Shown one piece after another: positions 12,301 to 24,690 of a stretch of DNA of 64,000 bases (positions are counted from its first letter, which is position 1; every line of letters starts with the position of its first letter). This DNA is from Micromussa lordhowensis (Eukaryota > Cnidaria > Anthozoa > Scleractinia > Lobophylliidae), in assembly GCA_964020085.1 (NCBI GenBank), contig OZ026601.1, positions 34,134,961 to 34,198,960 on the forward strand, written 5' to 3'. The notes under the pieces were generated by a model that was not told the DNA's origin, did not search any database, and saw nothing but the letters and a program-made list of their open reading frames with translations. A program made the position numbers and the translations under genes.

Positions 12301-15300
12301 ACTTGGAGAGCACCCCAGGGACTTGGAGAGCACCCCAGGGACTTGGAGAGCACCCCAGGGACTTGGAGAGCACCCCAGGGACTTGGAGAGCACCCCAGGG
12401 ACTTGGAGAGCACCCCAGGGACTTGGAGAGCACCCCAGGGACTTGGAGAGCACCCCAGGGACTTGGAGAGCACCCCAGGGACTTGGAGAGCACCCCAGGG
12501 ACTTGGAGAGCACCCCAGGGACTTGGAGAGCACCCCAGGGACTTGGAGAGCACCCCAGGGACTTGGAGAGCACCCCAGGGACTTGGAGAGCACCCCAGGG
12601 ACTTGGAGAGCACCCCAGGGACTTGGAGAGCACCCCAGGGACTTGGAGAGCACCCCAGGGACTTGGAGAGCACCCCAGGGACTTGGAGAGCACCCCAGGG
12701 ACTTGGAGAGCACCCCAGGGACTTGGAGAGCACCCCAGGGACTTGGAGAGCACCCCAGGGACTTGGAGAGCACCCCAGGGACTTGGAGAGCACCCCAGGG
12801 ACTTGGAGAGCACCCCAGGGACTTGGAGAGCACCCCAGGGACTTGGAGAGCACCCCAGGGACTTGGAGAGCACCCCAGGGACTTGGAGAGCACCCCAGGG
12901 ACTTGGAGAGCACCCCAGGGACTTGGAGAGCACCCCAGGGACTTGGAGAGCACCCCAGGGACTTGGAGAGCACCCCAGGGACTTGGAGAGCACCCCAGGG
13001 ACTTGGAGAGCACCCCAGGGACTTGGAGAGCACCCCAGGGACTTGGAGAGCACCCCAGGGACTTGGAGAGCACCCCAGGGACTTGGAGAGCACCCCAGGG
13101 ACTTGGAGAGCACCCCAGGGACTTGGAGAGCACCCCAGGGACTTGGAGAGCACCCCAGGGACTTGGAGAGCACCCCAGGGACTTGGAGAGCACCCCAGGG
13201 ACTTGGAGAGCACCCCAGGGACTTGGAGAGCACCCCAGGGACTTGGAGAGCACCCCAGGGACTTGGAGAGCACCCCAGGGACTTGGAGAGCACCCCAGGG
13301 ACTTGGAGAGCACCCCAGGGACTTGGAGAGCACCCCAGGGACTTGGAGAGCACCCCAGGGACTTGGAGAGCACCCCAGGGACTTGGAGAGCACCCCAGGG
13401 ACTTGGAGAGCACCCCAGGGACTTGGAGAGCACCCCAGGGACTTGGAGAGCACCCCAGGGACTTGGAGAGCACCCCAGGGACTTGGAGAGCACCCCAGGG
13501 ACTTGGAGAGCACCCCAGGGACTTGGAGAGCACCCCAGGGACTTGGAGAGCACCCCAGGGACTTGGAGAGCACCCCAGGGACTTGGAGAGCACCCCAGGG
13601 ACTTGGAGAGCACCCCAGGGACTTGGAGAGCACCCCAGGGACTTGGAGAGCACCCCAGGGACTTGGAGAGCACCCCAGGGACTTGGAGAGCACCCCAGGG
13701 ACTTGGAGAGCACCCCAGGGACTTGGAGAGCACCCCAGGGACTTGGAGAGCACCCCAGGGACTTGGAGAGCACCCCAGGGACTTGGAGAGCACCCCAGGG
13801 ACTTGGAGAGCACCCCAGGGACTTGGAGAGCACCCCAGGGACTTGGAGAGCACCCCAGGGACTTGGAGAGCACCCCAGGGACTTGGAGAGCACCCCAGGG
13901 ACTTGGAGAGCACCCCAGGGACTTGGAGAGCACCCCAGGGACTTGGAGAGCACCCCAGGGACTTGGAGAGCACCCCAGGGACTTGGAGAGCACCCCAGGG
14001 ACTTGGAGAGCACCCCAGGGACTTGGAGAGCACCCCAGGGACTTGGAGAGCACCCCAGGGACTTGGAGAGCACCCCAGGGACTTGGAGAGCACCCCAGGG
14101 ACTTGGAGAGCACCCCAGGGACTTGGAGAGCACCCCAGGGACTTGGAGAGCACCCCAGGGACTTGGAGAGCACCCCAGGGACTTGGAGAGCACCCCAGGG
14201 ACTTGGAGAGCACCCCAGGGACTTGGAGAGCACCCCAGGGACTTGGAGAGCACCCCAGGGACTTGGAGAGCACCCCAGGGACTTGGAGAGCACCCCAGGG
14301 ACTTGGAGAGCACCCCAGGGACTTGGAGAGCACCCCAGGGACTTGGAGAGCACCCCAGGGACTTGGAGAGCACCCCAGGGACTTGGAGAGCACCCCAGGG
14401 ACTTGGAGAGCACCCCAGGGACTTGGAGAGCACCCCAGGGACTTGGAGAGCACCCCAGGGACTTGGAGAGCACCCCAGGGACTTGGAGAGCACCCCAGGG
14501 ACTTGGAGAGCACCCCAGGGACTTGGAGAGCACCCCAGGGACTTGGAGAGCACCCCAGGGACTTGGAGAGCACCCCAGGGACTTGGAGAGCACCCCAGGG
14601 ACTTGGAGAGCACCCCAGGGACTTGGAGAGCACCCCAGGGACTTGGAGAGCACCCCAGGGACTTGGAGAGCACCCCAGGGACTTGGAGAGCACCCCAGGG
14701 ACTTGGAGAGCACCCCAGGGACTTGGAGAGCACCCCAGGGACTTGGAGAGCACCCCAGGGACTTGGAGAGCACCCCAGGGACTTGGAGAGCACCCCAGGG
14801 ACTTGGAGAGCACCCCAGGGACTTGGAGAGCACCCCAGGGACTTGGAGAGCACCCCAGGGACTTGGAGAGCACCCCAGGGACTTGGAGAGCACCCCAGGG
14901 ACTTGGAGAGCACCCCAGGGACTTGGAGAGCACCCCAGGGACTTGGAGAGCACCCCAGGGACTTGGAGAGCACCCCAGGGACTTGGAGAGCACCCCAGGG
15001 ACTTGGAGAGCACCCCAGGGACTTGGAGAGCACCCCAGGGACTTGGAGAGCACCCCAGGGACTTGGAGAGCACCCCAGGGACTTGGAGAGCACCCCAGGG
15101 ACTTGGAGAGCACCCCAGGGACTTGGAGAGCACCCCAGGGACTTGGAGAGCACCCCAGGGACTTGGAGAGCACCCCAGGGACTTGGAGAGCACCCCAGGG
15201 ACTTGGAGAGCACCCCAGGGACTTGGAGAGCACCCCAGGGACTTGGAGAGCACCCCAGGGACTTGGAGAGCACCCCAGGGACTTGGAGAGCACCCCAGGG

Positions 15301-18300
15301 ACTTGGAGAGCACCCCAGGGACTTGGAGAGCACCCCAGGGACTTGGAGAGCACCCCAGGGACTTGGAGAGCACCCCAGGGACTTGGAGAGCACCCCAGGG
15401 ACTTGGAGAGCACCCCAGGGACTTGGAGAGCACCCCAGGGACTTGGAGAGCACCCCAGGGACTTGGAGAGCACCCCAGGGACTTGGAGAGCACCCCAGGG
15501 ACTTGGAGAGCACCCCAGGGACTTGGAGAGCACCCCAGGGACTTGGAGAGCACCCCAGGGACTTGGAGAGCACCCCAGGGACTTGGAGAGCACCCCAGGG
15601 ACTTGGAGAGCACCCCAGGGACTTGGAGAGCACCCCAGGGACTTGGAGAGCACCCCAGGGACTTGGAGAGCACCCCAGGGACTTGGAGAGCACCCCAGGG
15701 ACTTGGAGAGCACCCCAGGGACTTGGAGAGCACCCCAGGGACTTGGAGAGCACCCCAGGGACTTGGAGAGCACCCCAGGGACTTGGAGAGCACCCCAGGG
15801 ACTTGGAGAGCACCCCAGGGACTTGGAGAGCACCCCAGGGACTTGGAGAGCACCCCAGGGACTTGGAGAGCACCCCAGGGACTTGGAGAGCACCCCAGGG
15901 ACTTGGAGAGCACCCCAGGGACTTGGAGAGCACCCCAGGGACTTGGAGAGCACCCCAGGGACTTGGAGAGCACCCCAGGGACTTGGAGAGCACCCCAGGG
16001 ACTTGGAGAGCACCCCAGGGACTTGGAGAGCACCCCAGGGACTTGGAGAGCACCCCAGGGACTTGGAGAGCACCCCAGGGACTTGGAGAGCACCCCAGGG
16101 ACTTGGAGAGCACCCCAGGGACTTGGAGAGCACCCCAGGGACTTGGAGAGCACCCCAGGGACTTGGAGAGCACCCCAGGGACTTGGAGAGCACCCCAGGG
16201 ACTTGGAGAGCACCCCAGGGACTTGGAGAGCACCCCAGGGACTTGGAGAGCACCCCAGGGACTTGGAGAGCACCCCAGGGACTTGGAGAGCACCCCAGGG
16301 ACTTGGAGAGCACCCCAGGGACTTGGAGAGCACCCCAGGGACTTGGAGAGCACCCCAGGGACTTGGAGAGCACCCCAGGGACTTGGAGAGCACCCCAGGG
16401 ACTTGGAGAGCACCCCAGGGACTTGGAGAGCACCCCAGGGACTTGGAGAGCACCCCAGGGACTTGGAGAGCACCCCAGGGACTTGGAGAGCACCCCAGGG
16501 ACTTGGAGAGCACCCCAGGGACTTGGAGAGCACCCCAGGGACTTGGAGAGCACCCCAGGGACTTGGAGAGCACCCCAGGGACTTGGAGAGCACCCCAGGG
16601 ACTTGGAGAGCACCCCAGGGACTTGGAGAGCACCCCAGGGACTTGGAGAGCACCCCAGGGACTTGGAGAGCACCCCAGGGACTTGGAGAGCACCCCAGGG
16701 ACTTGGAGAGCACCCCAGGGACTTGGAGAGCACCCCAGGGACTTGGAGAGCACCCCAGGGACTTGGAGAGCACCCCAGGGACTTGGAGAGCACCCCAGGG
16801 ACTTGGAGAGCACCCCAGGGACTTGGAGAGCACCCCAGGGACTTGGAGAGCACCCCAGGGACTTGGAGAGCACCCCAGGGACTTGGAGAGCACCCCAGGG
16901 ACTTGGAGAGCACCCCAGGGACTTGGAGAGCACCCCAGGGACTTGGAGAGCACCCCAGGGACTTGGAGAGCACCCCAGGGACTTGGAGAGCACCCCAGGG
17001 ACTTGGAGAGCACCCCAGGGACTTGGAGAGCACCCCAGGGACTTGGAGAGCACCCCAGGGACTTGGAGAGCACCCCAGGGACTTGGAGAGCACCCCAGGG
17101 ACTTGGAGAGCACCCCAGGGACTTGGAGAGCACCCCAGGGACTTGGAGAGCACCCCAGGGACTTGGAGAGCACCCCAGGGACTTGGAGAGCACCCCAGGG
17201 ACTTGGAGAGCACCCCAGGGACTTGGAGAGCACCCCAGGGACTTGGAGAGCACCCCAGGGACTTGGAGAGCACCCCAGGGACTTGGAGAGCACCCCAGGG
17301 ACTTGGAGAGCACCCCAGGGACTTGGAGAGCACCCCAGGGACTTGGAGAGCACCCCAGGGACTTGGAGAGCACCCCAGGGACTTGGAGAGCACCCCAGGG
17401 ACTTGGAGAGCACCCCAGGGACTTGGAGAGCACCCCAGGGACTTGGAGAGCACCCCAGGGACTTGGAGAGCACCCCAGGGACTTGGAGAGCACCCCAGGG
17501 ACTTGGAGAGCACCCCAGGGACTTGGAGAGCACCCCAGGGACTTGGAGAGCACCCCAGGGACTTGGAGAGCACCCCAGGGACTTGGAGAGCACCCCAGGG
17601 ACTTGGAGAGCACCCCAGGGACTTGGAGAGCACCCCAGGGACTTGGAGAGCACCCCAGGGACTTGGAGAGCACCCCAGGGACTTGGAGAGCACCCCAGGG
17701 ACTTGGAGAGCACCCCAGGGACTTGGAGAGCACCCCAGGGACTTGGAGAGCACCCCAGGGACTTGGAGAGCACCCCAGGGACTTGGAGAGCACCCCAGGG
17801 ACTTGGAGAGCACCCCAGGGACTTGGAGAGCACCCCAGGGACTTGGAGAGCACCCCAGGGACTTGGAGAGCACCCCAGGGACTTGGAGAGCACCCCAGGG
17901 ACTTGGAGAGCACCCCAGGGACTTGGAGAGCACCCCAGGGACTTGGAGAGCACCCCAGGGACTTGGAGAGCACCCCAGGGACTTGGAGAGCACCCCAGGG
18001 ACTTGGAGAGCACCCCAGGGACTTGGAGAGCACCCCAGGGACTTGGAGAGCACCCCAGGGACTTGGAGAGCACCCCAGGGACTTGGAGAGCACCCCAGGG
18101 ACTTGGAGAGCACCCCAGGGACTTGGAGAGCACCCCAGGGACTTGGAGAGCACCCCAGGGACTTGGAGAGCACCCCAGGGACTTGGAGAGCACCCCAGGG
18201 ACTTGGAGAGCACCCCAGGGACTTGGAGAGCACCCCAGGGACTTGGAGAGCACCCCAGGGACTTGGAGAGCACCCCAGGGACTTGGAGAGCACCCCAGGG

Positions 18301-19107
18301 ACTTGGAGAGCACCCCAGGGACTTGGAGAGCACCCCAGGGACTTGGAGAGCACCCCAGGGACTTGGAGAGCACCCCAGGGACTTGGAGAGCACCCCAGGG
18401 ACTTGGAGAGCACCCCAGGGACTTGGAGAGCACCCCAGGGACTTGGAGAGCACCCCAGGGACTTGGAGAGCACCCCAGGGACTTGGAGAGCACCCCAGGG
18501 ACTTGGAGAGCACCCCAGGGACTTGGAGAGCACCCCAGGGACTTGGAGAGCACCCCAGGGACTTGGAGAGCACCCCAGGGACTTGGAGAGCACCCCAGGG
18601 ACTTGGAGAGCACCCCAGGGACTTGGAGAGCACCCCAGGGACTTGGAGAGCACCCCAGGGACTTGGAGAGCACCCCAGGGACTTGGAGAGCACCCCAGGG
18701 ACTTGGAGAGCACCCCAGGGACTTGGAGAGCACCCCAGGGACTTGGAGAGCACCCCAGGGACTTGGAGAGCACCCCAGGGACTTGGAGAGCACCCCAGGG
18801 ACTTGGAGAGCACCCCAGGGACTTGGAGAGCACCCCAGGGACTTGGAGAGCACCCCAGGGACTTGGAGAGCACCCCAGGGACTTGGAGAGCACCCCAGGG
18901 ACTTGGAGAGCACCCCAGGGACTTGGAGAGCACCCCAGGGACTTGGAGAGCACCCCAGGGACTTGGAGAGCACCCCAGGGACTTGGAGAGCACCCCAGGG
19001 ACTTGGAGAGCACCCCAGGGACTTGGAGAGCACCCCAGGGACTTGGAGAGCACCCCAGGGACTTGGAGAGCACCCCAGGGACTTGGAGAGCACCCCAGGG
19101 ACTTGGA
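6338..19107. repeat. 20-bp minisatellite, right array (about 638 units)
   Basis: Continuation of the same tandem array beyond the LINE. The first 13 units (to about 6600) are G-type (CCCCGGGG); from 6611 to the end they are A-type. This block is strikingly uniform: in about 12.5 kb I see only two substitutions (T at 11317, G at 11997) and two 3-bp insertions (GAC duplicated near 7354-7359, and CCC added near 10051-10056). All six frames are open across the whole array, giving artefactual ORFs of about 4,280-4,307 codons with period GLGEHPRDLESTPGTWRAPQ. No promoter, splice or domain evidence supports translation. Array length could be affected by assembly. Confidence 0.98.
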
Positions 19108-20021
19108 CCTTTAAAGAGAAAATACTCGGACAAAGCTGTTGGCCGCGTTTACGATTTTGCGACTTCTTTTGTTTTGTTGTAATACTTTACATAGCTATAT
19201 ATCTCTTAGCATTTTTGAAGAGGTCTCGTTCAGTCCGTTTTTAATAAGCTCTTCACAATAAGTTATTTCTCGGTTAATTTTTTTTTGTATTGTTTGAATG
19301 TTTTGTGCCCTTTTCTCCTAGTCTGAACGTCAGAATTAATTTCCTCAAGTATGAAACGATGTTTATTGAATAGGCCGCGTTAGATATATAAGCTTCTAGG
19401 CTTTCAGGACAAACCTCTATATTTGGTGTTACTTTCTTTGTATCCAAGTCTGTTCTGGGTATCGAAAGACAAAAGAAACTTAAATGTACAATTTTGACCG
19501 GAAGCCTTGGAGCGATGTTAAAATACTAATATATCGAACGGGCCTATTACACATGTTTCGTCTATTTTCCACAAAGTCAGACAATTACGCTAGTTTTCGT
19601 TATCACAACATGTTGCGGCAGAAAATGAATGAACGAGCTGTTGCAGTATTAATTTGATACCAAAATAACTGTATAATCTTTTTCAGGTAAAACCTGCGAG
19701 GTAATGTGTGTGTCAAATTGCCGATATTAGAATCATCACAGTGAGAAGATGGCTGATGGTCGATGCATTTCCAATACAGATCTCCATTCTGTGCACTTAC
19801 TTTTGTTGCTGCATCTTGGCACCAAATACATCTCAGTGGTCTTGCGAATCTTCCACTTCTGCAACTGAATAAACATGTCAAGTATTATGTGCAGTTACTT
19901 ATATCCTATTTAAGTTTTCAAAATGTAGTCCAAAAACTACCCCACCTTTCAGCTTTTCAAGAACCGAGTCCCCAGCTTTGCGAGGCTCTTAGAGTTTTCT
20001 GTCTCGAACCCAATTTATGTT
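19108..20021. other. gene-free spacer after the minisatellite
   Basis: AT-rich sequence with short open frames on both strands (for example 19603-19881 minus) that have no recognisable motifs. I see no repeat boundary other than the sharp end of the array at 19107. Confidence 0.5.
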
Positions 20022-20166
20022 ATCCTCGAGGACCCAGGGGCAGTTAGTAGGGGCCGGGATCTCTAAACGGGCGAGAAAAAATTCGGGCGAAGAGAAGTCA
20101 AGCTAGAAGGAGAAGAAGTGCTCTTCTTTCCCCGCCCCCACTAACTGCCCCTGGGTCTCCGAGGAT
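20022..20166. mobile_element. MITE, 27-bp TIRs
   Basis: Terminal inverted repeats beginning ATCCTCG (20022-20048 and 20140-20166) match at 25 of 27 positions, with the shared core GACCCAGGGGCAGTTAGT. The 145-bp element has no coding potential. No convincing target-site duplication is visible, so the superfamily is unassigned. Confidence 0.85.
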
Positions 20167-20599
20167 GAATTTTTGTGAGCTTTAGTTTATATTTTATATT
20201 TTATACTAGATATTTTTCCTCCAAAATTGTTAATGACCTATAATGGAGCTAGCAATTTCATACCTGCTCCATCGAGCCGAGCGAAGTTTTTTGCAGCCAG
20301 CCAAAAATATTTTCTCGAGGAAATTAAGCGTTTTCAAATTTGTGAGGGCCCAGTTCAACCTGTTATAAAATGTCGAAAAAACCAAAGTGTTTATCTACGC
20401 TGTTTATCAACTGACAATCAGATGATGAAAACTAACCATTATCTCTGAATTATTTATTTCACTTATTTTGTGCTTTTCTTCATAGCGGTCAAATATCAAT
20501 ATCTGCCATGGTTACGAACGTGGATTTTCCATTGAATGATAGCTTATGGCAAGAGGTTATTAATATTTTGCACGAACTCTCCACAGTTTGATTCTTTTA

Positions 20600-22240
20600 T
20601 GCATAAAAGTGCAGACTGGAAAAAGCAAACCATTTGGCACAACAACCCTTCACACTCTGACTTGCAATTTTAAAATACTAGAATAAATTTTTTCATCAGC
20701 ACAACTTAAATGAACGGGATTTGCAAGGTCAAAATATGGTGGATCAAAGGAAAAACAAAACCTAGAAAACGAGCAATAAACGAGACGGTTTTACAAATAA
20801 ACTACGCGTTGCTTCCTATAAATAGGCTTGACTTTAGTTTCGTGGTTTAATTCTGAGACGTCAGCAACTTGAACTTTTATCAATTCAAGATACTTTTAAC
20901 CTGGAAAATTTTCGGACTTAAAAAGTTATTCTTTTTCCATAACATTTCTTTGATCCTTTCTCAACATGGAATGTCAATCAGCTAAAAGTCACCAGGCTTC
21001 ACATCTTTTCCTAACTATATTTGGCAGTTGTCAGCCAGAAGGAATTGACCTCTTCAACTGACAATAGTTTTTCACGTTGATCTTTTTAACAATGTTCGAT
21101 TGTATATTGTAATTAGTTTTATTAAGCATATCATGTATGTAAAACCAGTGCACAAACTTAGAGTATATCGCTCCTTTATTATCCTGAAGTAAGCTAAGAA
21201 AAACAGGTCCAAACGTTTTTAAAAAATCTGTTTTCTAAAAGTTACGTCTTATCTTACTAAATATAATGTGATAATACAAAGAACATTCACCGTGCCCTCA
21301 GTTTTGAATAACAAGCCCTTAAAGCTATAATTAAGGATGTTTTTACGAGGTCATACTGTTGCTATGGTAATCTATTGTTTCACGAAAATGTAACAATGTG
21401 TTCACGAATGATTGGGCAGTTTTTGATACCACGATTGTATCATCAAGTTTTTAATAAAGAGTGGTTATAATGACCCAAAATCTTGGAAAGTGCTGGAAAC
21501 TCTTTTGAGCCATCTGAATACACCGAATGCAAATATGGCGGACCACTCGGTCGGCGCCCGGGAAGAGTTCCATGAAAGCGAGGCTAGTGAGGCCTCTTGT
21601 TTTGTTTTTGACAATGCTTCCCCTGCTAGTTTGATCCTTTCTTGCAGAAATCGTCTTATCGTATTAAGTGCAGCTGCGTAAAACATAAAGCACAACAATC
21701 GTTCACACTCTGGCATTACAAAACCGATTTAACTCTTCTTAAACTCATTCATAATTCATGAAGTTAAAACAATAAAAATCACAGCCGTGAAGGAGGTTTG
21801 GATACCCGGTCTTAATTAGCATAGATTTTGACGATTTTACTTCTCCGATTACTCCTTAGTTTTTGTTTCGATTGAGAAACAAAACATTCGGGACAGTATT
21901 TCAAAAAACAGTATTTCCAAACACCTCGAATTTCGTCAAAAATACTCCGCTGCGCGTCGTATTTCAAACTGTTCTCGGTGTTTGGATATCCTGATGAAAC
22001 ACTGCCTCTCGTGTTTGATATATTACCAAACTAAAGTTCTTCAGTGCAAAACTCAATACAATCTGGAGTATTAATGTTCTTAACTTCACGAGCAAAATTT
22101 AAACTGTTTTACAAATAACATGCTTACTGCTACCTTCGAATAAGCCTGATTTTAGTGTCGCGGCTTTTTAGACGTCAACATCTTGAACTTTTCTGGCCAC
22201 TATTCTCGCCTAACAATACTTTAACCAAGAAAACTCCAGA
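20600..22240 (+). repeat. diverged direct duplication (about 20600-20920 and 21650-22240)
   Basis: Shared ordered blocks in the same orientation: CACAACAA..CGTTCACACTCTG-like text at about 20638-20660 and 21690-21715; GTTTTACAAATAA at about 20785 and 22105; and GACGTCA.CAACTTGAACTTTT-like text near 20858-20880 and 22172-22192, with TTTAG then GTTTCG/GTGTCG just before. The spacing differs, so indels separate the copies. No function is visible. Confidence 0.6.
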
Positions 22241-24045
22241 CAAGTTCAAGCAAATTATGCATTCGAAAATTAAAATTAAAATTTTTCATCAGAAAATGTC
22301 TTTGTTTAGATCTTTTAAGCAGTTGCCCATGCACCATGCTACAAATATCTCATTGTATTTTTCCGCAATTCCTGTTGTTTTTTTCCTCGTGTACCATCTG
22401 TTTATTGCTCCGTTTTTGTTTCTTCGTTTGCTTGTTTTTTTATTCTCCGTGGCTTGGGAAAAATTATGTTAAATTCCTACAATAAACCTCTCTCTCTCCT
22501 CAAAATATGTCATCCCCCCAAAGAAAAAATCCTTCTGGCTTCAAGCCCGCCAAAATATAAGCCGCTAGGTTTATATCTTAATTTCGATCTTATAGAAGAA
22601 AACGAATTCCTGTAGATTATAACACCCACTGTAGAATTCTATATCGTTAGAATATAATATTATAATATAATGTTTATTTAACGACTGTATAATTTTCTCC
22701 AGGCTATGGTTTAATGGATTCTTTATTTTGCGCTTCACTTCGATATTTTCTTGGATCTATGGGAACTTCTAGCTGCCCCGAAAATAGATAGTCTTTTTTC
22801 GATGAAAAATATTTGTTCCATCGTACTACAAAAATTTATTTGGCCAAACTATCCTTGAAAGGAGCCGTTCCACATGTCATCATAGTAAATGATAAAAACC
22901 ACTACATTAAACAGGCTGGTTTGACAACGCCTGTCTAATTTTGGTATCTTAAAATCATACTTTTGCAAAGAGCCATATTTTTCAACAATTTCTCCAATGC
23001 TTGATTCCTGGTATACCAAGAGGATAATTTGGCATGTAAAACAAACAAATGATGGCGTCTGTCGTGGAAAAGGCCTAGTTAATTCTTCTTAAAACTTACA
23101 AACCATAAGCTTCTATTGAAAATCGTTTGGCTTTGGCTTGTTTTAGCTTGGTTCAAATAATATGAATTATTCACTGACTGTTATAAATTAATGCACGGTC
23201 AGTGGCATATCACAGTATGCAATCAACAGTATCTTGTCGACATACCCTTTAGTGTACTCAATGTATGAAAAAACAAACCAATATGTCAATCTTCTTGAAC
23301 GTTATAATGGACAGGTATTGGAAAGCAAACTTGAGGTGATTCAAAAATCGCCATCTGTTTCCTTTGATTTAAATTGCCCTCAGTTTTCAGTTATTCCTAA
23401 TCACTTTTTAACGTGCGCGCTGCTTAGTGTAAAAACATTCTCTTTTATTTTTCACGTTCAGTCTTTCTTGTTTATGATCATTAAGACATTAAACTGGAAC
23501 TCTTATCTAACAAAAACATATTTTTCTGCTAAAGTAGTAATGAACTGGGCCTGATTATCCAGATCGTTGACGGATTCAGTTTTAAAACGGCATTTATCCC
23601 AGTCTGGGAACTCTCGGTAACGTTTGTATCCTGCAAGATTAACTGACAACCGGCCCACTGAGGTATCAGTGTTAGCCCTTAATTCTAGAATCGTGTTTTT
23701 TATTTGTCTTTACTTCTTATAATTTGGTATCACAACAACACAATGTCAAGTGGCCAAACGATTTCTTTCCTTATGATATGGTACTGATAGGAGACAAAAG
23801 ATTTTGATAACACTCTTAGCTAGACTGAAACTGTTAAATAGTAAAGGAAAGAAGAATAAGAAAGATACGATGGAAATAGAGAATGTATTTTCATCTTGCT
23901 TATATTATTTCCCCGGTTTTTTAAACTTGGATATTTTGTAGTACAGAGAATCACAAGTTTCTTAGTGTGTTTCTCTATATGAAGTGCAACCTCAAGGCTT
24001 TTCTTTAAATAAAGAGTTTACTTATCTGAAATAAACTGAGATAAG

Positions 24046-24690
24046 CTGCTTCCAACTGTCCACTTCCGGAAGCTACACACTACCTTTGCTGAGCCTAGAA
24101 AAAACATCAAACATCAATCCATTAGGGAAAGTTTGTTTGATATATCCAAAGGAAAAAACTCGAAATTGGAAGCATGAACTTTTTGCAGCCCTTTCAACTT
24201 TTAGGCTGCTTTTATCTCTCCTCCCCCAGTAACAAGGAAAATTTTCAGATCCCCCTTACTGTCTTTTAAAGTAAGAACAATTCTGTTGCAACTTTTAATT
24301 TTTAAAGTTGGCAGCATTGTCAGAAGTTCAATCAATAAGCTCCACACTTTACTTGCCGAGCGTAGACAAAATATGAAACATCAATTCGGGCAAGTATATA
24401 TATATTTAATATGACTAGGGCCAGAATAATATCGAAATTGGAAGCATGGACTTTTCGATTACCACACAAGACCTTGTTTAACATATGCTCAAGTGAAAAT
24501 TTTTACTCCATTTTTACGCCTTAATTGTTACCTTATTTTCACTAAAGTTTCTTTTACAGGGATAACAATGTTTAATACACTGATGGGTCATCCTGTTAAA
24601 ATATTCGTTATTATTATTATTGTTAGCGTTTCAGTAGACTGCTTCTCTCTTCCTCCCAACTAGCAAGGAAATATCCCCCCTCCCCATCTA
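24046..24690 (+). repeat. diverged tandem duplication, about 280-bp period
   Basis: Blocks at 24060-24270 recur at about 24330-24690 in the same order: CCACAC/CTACACAC plus GCCGAGCGTAGA or GCTGAGCCTAGA, then ACATCAATTC/ACATCAATCC, then CGAAATTGGAAGCATG, then a CTCTCTTCCTCCC-type tract followed by AGCAAGGAAA/AACAAGGAAA. Non-coding. Confidence 0.6.

Noticed and set aside
1353..19107. CRISPR array
   Set aside because: Units are contiguous with no spacers, and the context is an animal genome.
6251..19244. Six overlapping ORFs of about 4,256-4,307 codons as giant repeat-protein genes
   Set aside because: All are translations of one stop-free 20-bp satellite in every frame on both strands; no promoter, splice site or non-repeat domain is attached.
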